From positions 35,735 to 99,734 of the forward strand of contig JAZKDP010000016.1 in NCBI GenBank assembly GCA_040387515.1: a stretch of DNA of 64,000 nucleotides, written 5' to 3'. Positions 15,387 to 24,714 of this stretch are shown one piece after another; position 1 is the first letter of the stretch, and every line of letters starts with the position of its first letter. Position numbers and translations under genes: made by a program. This DNA comes from Methylotenera_A sp040387515. Lineage in GTDB: Bacteria > Pseudomonadota > Gammaproteobacteria > Burkholderiales > Methylophilaceae. The notes under the pieces are model-generated. The model worked only from the letters and a program-made list of their open reading frames with translations. It did no database searches and was not told where the DNA came from.

Positions 15387-17375
15387 ATGGCTATTGAATC
15401 TGTTTTAACCGAAAACCGCGTGTTTCATCCAAGTGAAGAATTTAAAGCGCAAGCAAATGTTTCTGGCATAGATGCCTACAACGCACTTTGTGCAGAAGCC
15501 GAAGCAGATTATGAAGGTTTTTGGGCGAAATTAGCGCGCGAATTATTGGTTTGGCATCAACCATTTACTAAAACGCTAAATGAAGAAAATGCACCATTTT
15601 ATAAGTGGTTTGAAGATGGCGATCTGAACGTTTCAGTCAACTGTCTGGATAAACATTTAGCGACAATTCCCAATAAAACTGCAATCATTTTTGAAGCAGA
15701 TAACGGTGATACGAAAACAGTTACATACAAAGAGTTGTATCACCAAGTTTGCCAGTTTGCCAATGGCTTAAAAACATTGAATTTAGCAATTGGCTCACGC
15801 GCAATCATCTATTTGCCAATGGGTATAGAAGCGATTGTGGCGATGCAAGCCTGCGCACGTTTGGGGTTAACGCATTCAGTCGTATTTGGTGGCTTTTCCG
15901 CCAAAAGTTTAAATGAGCGCATGATTGATGCTGGCGCGGTTGCCGTCATCACTTCAGACGGCCAGTTCCGCGGCGGTAAAACATTACCTTTAAAACAGGC
16001 TGTGGATGAAGGTATTGCGCAAGCAAAAAGTGAGCACGGCTGGGACGGTATTCAAAAAGTAATCGTGCTGAAAAAAACAGGACAAGAAGTCGCTTGGAAC
16101 GCAAAAGATATCTGGTGGAGTGATTTAATCGCTGGACAAGCTCAAGAATGCGACCCCGTTATGGTTAACGCAGAACATCCTTTGTTTTTGCTGTATACAA
16201 GCGGCTCAACCGGCAAACCAAAAGGCGTGCAACACAGTTCTGCCGGTTATTTGTTACATGCGATGAACACAATGCGCTGGACCTTTGATGTAAAAGCAGA
16301 TGACGTTTACTGGTGTACGGCCGATGTGGGCTGGATTACAGGACACAGCTATGTCACTTATGGCCCATTGGCGATGGGTGCGACACAAGTGGTATTTGAA
16401 GGCATTCCAACTTATCCGAATGCTGGGCGTTTCTGGCAGATGATTGAAAAGCATAAAGTATCCATTTTCTACACTGCCCCTACTGCGATTCGCTCGCTGA
16501 TTAAATCAAGTGAAACAGATCCAAGCACTCATCCTAAAAATTATGATTTAAGTAGTTTGCGTTTGCTAGGCACTGTGGGTGAACCGATTAATCCAGAAGC
16601 ATGGATGTGGTACTTTGAACAAGTTGGCGGCAGTCGCTGCCCGGTTGCCGACACTTTCTGGCAAACAGAGACAGGCGGTCATGTCATCACACCGCTGCCT
16701 GGTGCGCATTCATTAACACCTGGCTCCTGTACTATGCCATTCCCAGGCATTGCGATTGATGTAGTAGACGAAACTGGCAAGGATTTGCCATGGGGCACAG
16801 GTGGTTTATTAGTCATTAAAAAGCCATGGCCATCGATGATTCGTAACATTTATAACGACCCAGAACGCTTTAAAACCAGCTACTACCCAGTGGATTTAGG
16901 TGGCAATTTGTACCTCGCAGGCGATGGCGCAATACGTGATGCCATCACAGGAAATTTTACCATTATGGGGCGTATTGACGATGTGTTAAATGTATCTGGT
17001 CACCGCTTGGGTACAATGGAAATCGAATCAGCACTCGTGTCGAATCCATTAGTGGCAGAAGCTGCCGTGGTTGGCAAGCCGCATGATATTAAAGGCGAAT
17101 CTGTTGTCGCTTATGTTGTGTTAAAAGGTGCAAGACCAACTGGCGAAGAGGCGAAAAAAATCGTCACTAATCTGCGTGATTGGGTAGGTAAAGAAATCGG
17201 TCCAATCGCCAAACCAGATGAAATCCGCTTTGGTGACAACCTGCCAAAAACACGCTCAGGCAAAATTATGCGCAGGCTTTTACGTTCACTAGCAAAAGGT
17301 GAAGAAATCACTTCTGATATTTCGACACTGGATAATCCAGCGATTTTAGAGCAGTTAAAAGAAGTGGTTAAATAA
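15387..17375 (+). CDS. acsA: acetyl-CoA synthetase (AMP-forming)
   Basis: The 662-residue ANL-superfamily enzyme carries the P-loop YTSGSTGKPKGVQHSSAGYL near residue 263, the adenylate motif DTFWQTETGGH, and the C-terminal GRIDDVLNVSGHRLGTMEIE. The catalytic lysine is in LPKTRSGKIMRR, the site acetylated in regulated homologues. It activates acetate to acetyl-CoA. The ATG at 15387 follows a GGGAG 9 nt upstream; a TTG nine bases earlier is less likely. Overall similarity in length and motif order favours acetate over propionate, but specificity is inferred. Confidence 0.95.
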   Translation: MAIESVLTENRVFHPSEEFKAQANVSGIDAYNALCAEAEADYEGFWAKLARELLVWHQPFTKTLNEENAPFYKWFEDGDLNVSVNCLDKHLATIPNKTAIIFEADNGDTKTVTYKELYHQVCQFANGLKTLNLAIGSRAIIYLPMGIEAIVAMQACARLGLTHSVVFGGFSAKSLNERMIDAGAVAVITSDGQFRGGKTLPLKQAVDEGIAQAKSEHGWDGIQKVIVLKKTGQEVAWNAKDIWWSDLIAGQAQECDPVMVNAEHPLFLLYTSGSTGKPKGVQHSSAGYLLHAMNTMRWTFDVKADDVYWCTADVGWITGHSYVTYGPLAMGATQVVFEGIPTYPNAGRFWQMIEKHKVSIFYTAPTAIRSLIKSSETDPSTHPKNYDLSSLRLLGTVGEPINPEAWMWYFEQVGGSRCPVADTFWQTETGGHVITPLPGAHSLTPGSCTMPFPGIAIDVVDETGKDLPWGTGGLLVIKKPWPSMIRNIYNDPERFKTSYYPVDLGGNLYLAGDGAIRDAITGNFTIMGRIDDVLNVSGHRLGTMEIESALVSNPLVAEAAVVGKPHDIKGESVVAYVVLKGARPTGEEAKKIVTNLRDWVGKEIGPIAKPDEIRFGDNLPKTRSGKIMRRLLRSLAKGEEITSDISTLDNPAILEQLKEVVK

Positions 17376-17435
17376 ATGGAAGGTTTGTTGGTATTGGCTG
17401 CGCTTATATTGGCAGCTTACTTTTTGATGCGCTAA
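17376..17435 (+). CDS. possible 19-residue single-helix peptide after acsA
   Basis: An ATG directly abuts the acsA stop codon and opens 19 codons ending in TAA. The product (MEGLLVLAALILAAYFLMR) would be one hydrophobic helix with an Arg end. Stop-start adjacency would allow coupled translation. It is very short and could be chance. Confidence 0.3.
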   Translation: MEGLLVLAALILAAYFLMR

Positions 17436-17474
17436 GTATCAAACTATTAGAAATATTTATATTTAAAAGACGAT

Positions 17475-17918
17475 ATGATGAATTGGAAAGATGTACTTAA
17501 CTTTGCGGATAATGGCAATCCATTACCAGACAAAACAGTTGTTAAATCTGAGACTGAATGGCGAGCGCTTTTAAGCCCGGAAGTTTTTCATATTACGCGA
17601 TTAAAAGGTACAGAAAGACCGCATAGCTCTGAATTATGTAATCTATTCAGTTCCGGTATTTACAGTTGCGCGTGTTGTCAAACTGAGTTGTTTGATTCTT
17701 CAGAGAAATTCGAAAGTGGTACAGGCTGGCCCTCATTTACCGAGCCTATTAAATTGAATGCTGTCGCTTACTCTGCCGACAATGGTCATGGGATGCGTCG
17801 TGTGGAAACACTGTGCAACACCTGTGGCGCGCATTTAGGCCATGTATTTCCTGATGGTCCAGCACCTAGTGGCTTACGATTCTGTATTAATGCATTAGCA
17901 TTAATCAAAACGAGTTGA
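17475..17918 (+). CDS. msrB: methionine-R-sulfoxide reductase MsrB
   Basis: The 147-residue MsrB has two zinc-binding Cys pairs (C65/C68 in CACC, C114/C117 in CNTC), the substrate site SGTGWPSF near 81-88, GHVFPDGP and catalytic C137 in RFCIN. No signal peptide is present, so it works in the cytoplasm, repairing the R form of oxidised methionine. Two consecutive ATG codons at 17475 and 17478 are equally good starts. It stands between acsA and prfC with gaps of about 100 bp on each side. Confidence 0.96.
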   Translation: MMNWKDVLNFADNGNPLPDKTVVKSETEWRALLSPEVFHITRLKGTERPHSSELCNLFSSGIYSCACCQTELFDSSEKFESGTGWPSFTEPIKLNAVAYSADNGHGMRRVETLCNTCGAHLGHVFPDGPAPSGLRFCINALALIKTS

Positions 17919-18022
17919 GCCTTGGGACTTTGTATCGACTTGCATTATCTATACTCAGCTTCGCATAACGGAGTTATCTGCTTTTAAGGTAAAATGGCGT
18001 TTTACTTCAGTCCCTACTTTAC

Positions 18023-19609
18023 ATGTCTTTGTCTGCTAGCCAATTAAAAACCGAAATTACCCGCCGCCGTACATTTGCCATCATCTCCCACCCCGATGCC
18101 GGTAAAACCACCCTCACCGAGAAATTATTATGGTTTGGTGGCGCGATTCAAGTGGCGGGCGAAGTGCGCGGGCGTAAAGCTGCGCGTCATGCAACTTCTG
18201 ATTGGATGGAACTTGAGAAGCAACGCGGCATTTCGGTGACGTCATCTGTGATGCAGTTTCCGTATCGCGACCACATGGTAAATTTGCTGGACACGCCCGG
18301 CCATGATGATTTTTCGGAAGATACTTATCGCACATTGACCGCGGTGGATTCGGCTGTGATGGTGATTGACTCAGTCAATGGCGTAGAGGCGCAGACGATT
18401 AAATTGCTGAATGTATGCCGCATGCGCGATACGCCGATTATTACGTTTATTAATAAATTAGACCGTGAAAGTCGTGCGCCGATTGAATTGTTGGATGAAA
18501 TTGAAACCACATTAGGCATGGAATGTGCACCAATGACTTGGCCGATAGGCATGGGTAAATCGTTTCGTGGCGTCTATAATCTAGTCACTGACAGTATTTT
18601 ATTCTTTGATCCACGTGCTGATAAAGGCACTTCTGAGACGATTCAAGGGCTAGATAATCCACGCTTGGATGAATTGATTGGCCGACAAGCTGAAGAGCTG
18701 CGAGTTGATATTGAATTAGTACGTGGCGCATCCAATGTATTTAATGCTGAGCGCTATTTAAGCGGCAAGCAAACGCCTGTGTTTTTCGGCTCGGCCGTGA
18801 ATAACTTTGGCGTGCAATCATTATTGGATGCGGTGGTAGACTTATCCCCTGCTCCGCTTACTCGCCAAACTTCAAGCCGTGAAATTCGGCCTGACGAGCC
18901 TAAGTTTTCAGGCTTTGTCTTCAAAATTCAAGCCAATATGGATCCGAAACATCGCGATCGTATTGCATTTCTACGCGTATGTTCTGGTCGTTTTGAGCGT
19001 GGCATGAAAATCAAACAAGTTTCTACTGGCAAATTAATGGCGGTGAACAATGCGATCACTTTTATGGCACGCGACCGCACTACGATGGACGAAGCCTACT
19101 CTGGTGACATTATCGGCATCCCCAACCATGGAACGATTAAGGTCGGCGACACATTCAGTGAGGGTGAAGAGCTTAAATTCACTGGTATTCCTTCATTTGC
19201 ACCTGAGTTTTTCCGTCGTGCAAGATTAAAAAATCCGCTTAAAATGAAACAGTTGCAAAAAGGCTTGCAACAATTAGCAGAAGAAGGAGCTTCGCAATTA
19301 TTCCGCCCATTATTATCAAATGATCTTATTTTAGGCGCGGTTGGTTTGTTGCAGTTTGACGTAGTCGCGCATCGTTTAGAACATGAATATGGCGTAGATG
19401 TGGTATTCGAAAGCTATGATTGTTACACCGCGCGCTGGTTACGTGGCAGCGATGCTGATTTACGTGCGATTGCCGACAAGTATGGCTTTAATGTGGGCTT
19501 AGATGGTAATGAAGAATACGTGTACTTAGCACCGAACCGTGTTAACTTGCAGATGGCACAAGAGCGTTACCCTGAGCTTGAGTTCTTGGCAACTAGGGAA
19601 ATTAGCTAA
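18023..19609 (+). CDS. prfC: peptide chain release factor 3 (GTPase)
   Basis: The 528-residue translational GTPase has G1 SHPDAGKTTLTEKLL, the switch II DTPGHDDF, and G4 NKLD, then an EF-Tu-like beta barrel and the RF3-specific C-terminal domain (LLQFDVVAHRLEHEYGVDV). The length is that of E. coli RF3 (529). It releases RF1/RF2 from ribosomes after peptide release. The first residues fit the family well. The leader before it is 104 bp and contains a GTAAAA/TTTTAC palindrome that may overlap its promoter. Confidence 0.97.
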   Translation: MSLSASQLKTEITRRRTFAIISHPDAGKTTLTEKLLWFGGAIQVAGEVRGRKAARHATSDWMELEKQRGISVTSSVMQFPYRDHMVNLLDTPGHDDFSEDTYRTLTAVDSAVMVIDSVNGVEAQTIKLLNVCRMRDTPIITFINKLDRESRAPIELLDEIETTLGMECAPMTWPIGMGKSFRGVYNLVTDSILFFDPRADKGTSETIQGLDNPRLDELIGRQAEELRVDIELVRGASNVFNAERYLSGKQTPVFFGSAVNNFGVQSLLDAVVDLSPAPLTRQTSSREIRPDEPKFSGFVFKIQANMDPKHRDRIAFLRVCSGRFERGMKIKQVSTGKLMAVNNAITFMARDRTTMDEAYSGDIIGIPNHGTIKVGDTFSEGEELKFTGIPSFAPEFFRRARLKNPLKMKQLQKGLQQLAEEGASQLFRPLLSNDLILGAVGLLQFDVVAHRLEHEYGVDVVFESYDCYTARWLRGSDADLRAIADKYGFNVGLDGNEEYVYLAPNRVNLQMAQERYPELEFLATREIS

Positions 19610-19639
19610 TTTAAATACTTAACTGAATGGGTTAACTAT

Positions 19640-20644
19640 ATGAATGTCATTAATTTAAGTGACCTTTCTACTAGCTGGAACTGGCTGCGTGATGAATTTA
19701 AGCACACCGATGATGAATGGCATCATTACTCAAGTTTAGCAGTTAATCTACCATCATTTTTGCCTAAGAAAGATTCCATTGCCCGAGTTATTGCAGCAAG
19801 CCAAGCTGTAAAATTAGCCAGAAAAAAACCTTCTGTTCTGGTTTCTCACGGTCCAAGACCTAGCTTCTACGCAGGTAAGCTGGCCAAAACTATAAGCCCT
19901 GATACACCACATTTGGCCTACTCATTCAATTTGACTGATTTACCAAAGGGTATCCAACATCGCCTGATGATTAAGGCTTTTCAACAACCGACTAAATTTG
20001 TGACTTATTCAAGCGTAGAGCGCAAACTTTACGCGGATTATTTTGATATCCCAATTGAAAAAATAGACATGTTGCATTGGGCAGTGCATGCGCCAAAAGT
20101 AGATTTAACTGAGTTGCCAATTGAAGCGGGGCGTTACATTTGCGCATTGGGTAGCCAAGGCAGAGATTATGCAACACTTCTCTCTGCCATGAAAAAACTG
20201 CCAAATATTAAGCTGGTGATCGTCGCAAGTCCTGATTCAATATTGGGCTTAACCATACCAGACAATGTAAAAATACATACCAATATTCCGCTAGCACATG
20301 CGCATAATATCCTGGCACATAGCGCATTTATGGCATTACCGCTTAGAGACAGCCAAGTACCTTGTGGCCATGTGACAATTGTTTCTGGCATGTTTTTTAA
20401 TAAAGCAATGGTTGTCACAAACTCACTGGGTGTACAAGACTACATTGAAGATGACAAAACAGGTTTATTTTTCGAATCTAAGAATGTAGATGATTTATCG
20501 AAAAAAATTGAAGCTTTATGGAATGATGAATCTAAAGCTAACCAACTCAGTCAGGCAGGTTTTGCATTTGCCAATCAATATTGCACTCAAAAAACAGCTG
20601 TTGATTACTTCACAGGTTTTTTAGAACAACACGCCAAGACTTAA
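19640..20644 (+). CDS. glycosyltransferase family 4-like protein
   Basis: The 334-residue protein has a GT-B C-terminal half: ALGSQGRDYATLLSAMKKLP resembles the nucleotide-sugar domain opening, and GVQDYIEDDKTGLFFESKNV with DDLSKKIEALWND is the usual GT4 ending. The N-terminal half contains VSHGPRPSFYAG. The EX7E acidic pair is not obvious. Donor and acceptor are unknown. It starts 30 bp after prfC and may be read through from it; no other polysaccharide gene is close. Confidence 0.8.
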   Translation: MNVINLSDLSTSWNWLRDEFKHTDDEWHHYSSLAVNLPSFLPKKDSIARVIAASQAVKLARKKPSVLVSHGPRPSFYAGKLAKTISPDTPHLAYSFNLTDLPKGIQHRLMIKAFQQPTKFVTYSSVERKLYADYFDIPIEKIDMLHWAVHAPKVDLTELPIEAGRYICALGSQGRDYATLLSAMKKLPNIKLVIVASPDSILGLTIPDNVKIHTNIPLAHAHNILAHSAFMALPLRDSQVPCGHVTIVSGMFFNKAMVVTNSLGVQDYIEDDKTGLFFESKNVDDLSKKIEALWNDESKANQLSQAGFAFANQYCTQKTAVDYFTGFLEQHAKT

Positions 20645-20662
20645 ATTACGGCACTATTAAAT

Positions 20663-21556
20663 TTAAGGCTTGTTGATACCACTATTTATTGCTGGTGTGT
20701 TTTGTATAAAATCAGTAACTGTTTTTAGTAACTCCCCATCGCCGCGCAACGGTTTAGCTAATTTTGCCACCATATCAATGTGTCCATAATTTTCAAATGT
20801 CACTACTTTCACCAAGCCATTATTCTTTTTAATTTTTTCAGCTAAATTGTAGGTGTTGCGTGGCCACACTGTGCCATCTTTTTTACCCACAGCAAGTAGC
20901 ATCGGTGGATTTTTGCCATCCACAAAATTAATCGGTTGAGATTTCCATTGTTCTGACTCTGACCCAAATATAGTTTTTAGCCGTTCTGATTTTAAAGGTA
21001 AGAAATCATAAGGTCCAGCTAGCCCGACTATTCCAGCGAAATCATTGGGTTTAAGTGATTGCTTTGCTAAGTACTCAGCGTTAACGCCCAACATAACGGC
21101 GATATGCGCACCTGCAGAATGGCCTGCTAAAAATACTTGATTAGCATCACCTTGATACTGATGGATATTGCCTTTCACCCATCTTGCAGCCAGTGCAGGG
21201 TCTTCCATAAAAGCTGGGAATAACACATTAGGATAAACGCGATAATCAGGAATAACCACGATAAAACCTTGTGATGCTAAGGCTTCACCTACAAATTTAT
21301 AATCGCTCCTATCCCCAGAATCCCAACTGCCTCCATAAAAAAATATAACCACTTTTCGGACTGTAGAGTTAGACGAAGCAAGCTGATTGGGAACATAAAT
21401 ATCTAACTTTTGTCTAGGCAAATCACCATATGCCACAGTAGATTGCAGTCGATATGTGCTTTCTGGTACGACAGCATTTAAGATTTTAATGGGACTACAA
21501 GCGCTGGCTGTGACAAGCATTGCCAATCCCAGCAGTGATTTGATTGGTTTAAGCAT
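20663..21556 (-). CDS. alpha/beta-hydrolase lipoprotein (carboxylesterase-like)
   Basis: The chosen ATG gives 297 residues beginning MLKPIKSLLGLAMLVTASAC, a signal peptide with a slightly weak lipobox; an upstream ATG at 21658 would bury it. The fold is alpha/beta-hydrolase: the oxyanion region VIFFYGGSWDSG, nucleophile in FLAGHSAGAHI (GxSxG), a late Asp in GKKDGTVWP and His in NYGHIDM. It resembles BD-FAE or carboxylesterase families. Probable location is the outer membrane, facing the periplasm. It converges with the glycosyltransferase gene 18 bp away. Confidence 0.85.
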   Translation of the reverse strand: MLKPIKSLLGLAMLVTASACSPIKILNAVVPESTYRLQSTVAYGDLPRQKLDIYVPNQLASSNSTVRKVVIFFYGGSWDSGDRSDYKFVGEALASQGFIVVIPDYRVYPNVLFPAFMEDPALAARWVKGNIHQYQGDANQVFLAGHSAGAHIAVMLGVNAEYLAKQSLKPNDFAGIVGLAGPYDFLPLKSERLKTIFGSESEQWKSQPINFVDGKNPPMLLAVGKKDGTVWPRNTYNLAEKIKKNNGLVKVVTFENYGHIDMVAKLAKPLRGDGELLKTVTDFIQNTPAINSGINKP

Positions 21557-21740
21557 TAAAATAGGCTTTAAAATTAATAGGTATGGTTGTTCGAATGGCT
21601 TTGTGGTGCAATTGTTCTGAATACTGTGTTTCCAATATGTTATCTTCAGCACACTCATCGTTATAAGGTAGCCGATGCCATTTAGATTTGCACCACCAAC
21701 ATTAATTACTTATTTTATTAATAACTTATCTATCTCTACT

Positions 21741-23135
21741 TTATTCAATCATCGGCAATTCGATTGTTATCAGCAAACCAGCGTTAGGGATGTTCGCTGC
21801 CGTTACCACGCCCGCATGCGACTCGATGATTTGTTTTGCTATGGCCAAACCTAAGCCATAACCATGCACAGTCTCAGTGGTGTTTGTACGGTAAAATGGT
21901 TTAAAAATCGCATCTAATTCATTCTCATCAACCCCTGCACCAGCATCTTGCACCGACAAAGTCACGCTTGTATTTGCTTGATTAACAGTGGTTGTCAGTT
22001 CAACTATTGTATTCGTAGGCGTATATTTAACAGCATTACGGATAATGTTATCAATCGCACGCTGTAGCAAATCTGACTGTGCTGCTACGATAATTGGTAA
22101 GTTTGGCTTATATTCCACTTTAATATTATCAGTCGCGCCTTCAAAGTTGGCATCTTCCACCAACTCCTGCAACAGTTCATTTAAATCGATGCGCTCTTTT
22201 TGTAGCGCAGTCACGCCAGACTCCAAGCGTGAAAGCGTCAGCAGCTCGCCTACTAGATGATCCATCCTGACCGATTCAGTTTCAATACGATTCAATGAAG
22301 TACTTATTTTTTCATTCATCTGATGCGCCGCATCTGACTGTGTTGATTGTTGTTTAATCAAGCCAATCGCAATTTGCAAACGCGCTAATGGCGAACGCAA
22401 TTCATGCGAAACTTGGTGCATTAAATGTGTTTGGCTTTGAATTAATTGGCTTACACGGCTTACCATCACATCAAAAGCGCTGCCTAAATCGGCCAATTCA
22501 TCACGCCTGCCCTGCATCACTGTTCCCACCCGCGCATCTAAGTTACCATTAGCAGCGCTCTCAAAAGCCAGCCTTAACTGTTTGATTGGTTTAGAAAAAT
22601 ACCAAGCGAGCATGGCAGCAAATATTAAACTGACAAAAATGCCCACAATAAGCGGCATGGCGGGGAATAAGTATTTAAAATTCTGTTGTATTTTTACGCC
22701 GTTAAAATAAGTTGGCGGCGGTCGTTTATTTCGCGGCTCTACAAACAACCAGTAAGCGTGGCCATCATCTGCATGAATTTGTTGAATAGCGCGATTATCG
22801 GTATCAGTGGTTAGCGCGGCCAACGACTCTTTATTAATTCCTTTTGGCAAGTTGCGTTTTAATAAATCAACACCCTCTTCGTTCACTGCATATAGTTGCG
22901 GCATCGGCTCAGTTAACCAAATATCCAGCAAAGATTTGAGCGAAGTGATTCCGCTTATTTTAAGTGTGCTAGCAGCTGCCAACACCATGGTTTTGGCACC
23001 AGGTGCGCTATCAATTAGGCGCCTTTCTCTTTCGCGTTTGTCGTTCACCATACCAATAGCCAGGCTGACCACAAGCACTGCTGTTAATTGTGCAAAAAAG
23101 AAAAATAGAAAAAATTTCCAGTAAAGTCTGCCCAT
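21741..23135 (-). CDS. cpxA: CpxA-like sensor histidine kinase
   Basis: The 464-residue kinase has transmembrane helices at about 8-29 and 157-179 around a periplasmic sensor region, a HAMP domain (SKPIKQLRLAFESAANGNLD), a HisKA helix with H244 in SHELRSPLARL, and an ATPase domain with NAVKYT, DAGAGV and GYGLGLAI. Arrangement and sequence resemble CpxA, the envelope-stress sensor. It follows the regulator gene at 46 bp on the same strand. The Spy/CpxP-like gene divergent from the pair strengthens the assignment. Confidence 0.88.
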   Translation of the reverse strand: MGRLYWKFFLFFFFAQLTAVLVVSLAIGMVNDKRERERRLIDSAPGAKTMVLAAASTLKISGITSLKSLLDIWLTEPMPQLYAVNEEGVDLLKRNLPKGINKESLAALTTDTDNRAIQQIHADDGHAYWLFVEPRNKRPPPTYFNGVKIQQNFKYLFPAMPLIVGIFVSLIFAAMLAWYFSKPIKQLRLAFESAANGNLDARVGTVMQGRRDELADLGSAFDVMVSRVSQLIQSQTHLMHQVSHELRSPLARLQIAIGLIKQQSTQSDAAHQMNEKISTSLNRIETESVRMDHLVGELLTLSRLESGVTALQKERIDLNELLQELVEDANFEGATDNIKVEYKPNLPIIVAAQSDLLQRAIDNIIRNAVKYTPTNTIVELTTTVNQANTSVTLSVQDAGAGVDENELDAIFKPFYRTNTTETVHGYGLGLAIAKQIIESHAGVVTAANIPNAGLLITIELPMIE

Positions 23136-23181
23136 AATCGTTTATTTAATGATTAATAATCTATTTTAAGTATTGATAAGG

Positions 23182-23871
23182 CTATTTTAGATATTGGTAA
23201 CCTAGGCGATACACCGTTTGTATCAACTGTTTGCCACCCGCTGCCGCACTTAATTTTTGTCGTACACTACTCATATGCACATCAATATTGCGGTCAAATT
23301 TTGCCATTGGCCTGCCTAGCGCCAGTTCCGATAGCATTTGTTTGCTGACCACGTTTCCCGCACGTTCTACTAACACCTCCAGCAGATTAAATTCGGTGCT
23401 AGTCAATACTAATGGCACACCAGACCATTCCACACGCCGTTGTTCCGGCATTAATGTTAGTTCATTTAGCGTGATGGTTTTGGCGAAATTGGCTTGCGGC
23501 TTTGCTCTACGTAAAATCGCCCTGATGCGGGCAACCAGTTCACGTGGCGTACAGGGTTTTGGCACATAATCATCCGCGCCCAGTTCTAAACCGACGATAC
23601 GGTCTGCGTCATCACCTTTTGCCGTGAGCATAATCACTGGCATGTTGCTGTACGGATTACTACTTTGTCTGATGCGTCGCAATGTATCGATGCCATTTAA
23701 TTTCGGCATCATCACATCCAACACCACCAAATCATAACTATCTGTTTGCAGAACTTGCAATCCAGCCTCGCCATCATGCGCGGTACTGGCAGAAAAGCCT
23801 TCAAGGTCGATATACTCTTTGAGCATCTCAACCAGCTCTACGTCGTCATCTATCAGTAAAATTTTATCCAT
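23182..23871 (-). CDS. cpxR: CpxR-like OmpR-family response regulator
   Basis: The 229-residue protein has a receiver domain with the acidic cluster D8-D10, phosphoacceptor D52 (LVVLDVMMPKLNG) and PKPC near 109, then an OmpR winged helix (STEFNLLEVLVERAGNVVSK, with DRNIDVHMSSVRQKL). Residue-by-residue likeness to E. coli CpxR is strong at the start (KILLIDDD, EGF, AHDGEAG, NGIDTLR). It heads the regulator-sensor operon and is divergent from the Spy-like gene, in whose promoter region a CpxR-box match occurs. Confidence 0.9.
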   Translation of the reverse strand: MDKILLIDDDVELVEMLKEYIDLEGFSASTAHDGEAGLQVLQTDSYDLVVLDVMMPKLNGIDTLRRIRQSSNPYSNMPVIMLTAKGDDADRIVGLELGADDYVPKPCTPRELVARIRAILRRAKPQANFAKTITLNELTLMPEQRRVEWSGVPLVLTSTEFNLLEVLVERAGNVVSKQMLSELALGRPMAKFDRNIDVHMSSVRQKLSAAAGGKQLIQTVYRLGYQYLK

Positions 23872-23961
23872 GTTTATTTATTTAGACTTGAAATCTTGTA
23901 CTTTAAAGTGTTAACGCATCATAACCAGTCACAAAACCATCAACAAGCTTAATCACCAACC

Positions 23962-23997
23962 TTTACGCAGATTTACACACTCTTAACAGCGTTTTAC
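23962..23997. promoter_or_regulatory. CpxR-box match upstream of the Spy-like gene
   Basis: TTTAC (23962-23966), five bases, then TTTAC (23972-23976) is the reverse orientation of GTAAA-N5-GTAAA, the E. coli CpxR consensus. A third TTTAC at 23993-23997 lies 21 bp, two helical turns, further on. It sits between cpxR and its likely target in the 222-bp divergent region. Confidence 0.65.
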
Positions 23998-24093
23998 AAC
24001 TAGCGATTGCACAATGGCAACATCCTAAAGCGCAACAGAAATAGGATTTTTGCAACAGACATTTTTTAATGTTAACTAAAAAGGAATAAGCAA

Positions 24094-24636
24094 ATGAAAC
24101 ATCTATCGATTAAACAATTATTAGCGATTTCAACTTTGGCAATTGCCTTGCCATTCTCTGCTTTAAGCCACGCAGAGCCAGGAAAAGATTGCGACAGACA
24201 TGACAACAAGCGTGCTCACAGTTTCAAGCATGGTGGAAATTTTGGCGAATCTGGCACACCGCGCCACTTAAAAGCGCTTAATCTAACGCAAGATCAACAA
24301 GATAAAATCTTTGCGATTGTGCATGAGCAAGCGCCAGAAAAATATACGCAACATAAACAACAACGTGAAACACTAGAAGCGTTGCGCACACTTGCTCAAG
24401 CAGATAAGTTTGACGAAGCTAAAGCACAACAATTAGCAGATCAATTGGGTAAGTTGGGGAAAGAAAAGGTGTTAAGTCGTCTTAAAACTGAAGCTAAAAT
24501 CAACGCGGTTTTAACGCCTGAGCAACGTGCCAAAGCACGTGAATTTAAAGCACCAGAGAATCGTGGGCATGGTAGAAATGAGCCAGCACGCTTTAAACAA
24601 AAAGCGGCGCCAGCGGCAAAACCTGTTAATAGTTAA
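24094..24636 (+). CDS. Spy/CpxP-family periplasmic protein
   Basis: The 180-residue protein starts with a signal peptide ending at about SHA-EP. It contains the paired LTxxQ signatures of the Spy/CpxP family, LNLTQDQQDKI near 66 and LTPEQRAKAR near 148, joined by long amphipathic charged helices. A His-rich segment follows the signal, and the tail is Lys/Pro/Ala-rich. Family members are ATP-independent periplasmic chaperones and, for CpxP, inhibitors of CpxA. It is divergent from cpxR and carries a good CpxR box upstream. Confidence 0.9.
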   Translation: MKHLSIKQLLAISTLAIALPFSALSHAEPGKDCDRHDNKRAHSFKHGGNFGESGTPRHLKALNLTQDQQDKIFAIVHEQAPEKYTQHKQQRETLEALRTLAQADKFDEAKAQQLADQLGKLGKEKVLSRLKTEAKINAVLTPEQRAKAREFKAPENRGHGRNEPARFKQKAAPAAKPVNS

Positions 24637-24661
24637 TTTTTTATTAACAAAGTGATTTAAT

Positions 24662-24699
24662 AAAAAAGCCTGCATAAGATTGAACATGCAGGCTTTTTT
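24662..24699. terminator. bidirectional rho-independent terminator
   Basis: A 14-bp stem (AAAAAAGCCTGCAT with ATGCAGGCTTTTTT) and a 10-nt loop lie between two convergent genes, with A and T tracts suited to both directions. Confidence 0.92.
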
Positions 24700-24714
24700 G
24701 TATCCATTTAAACG

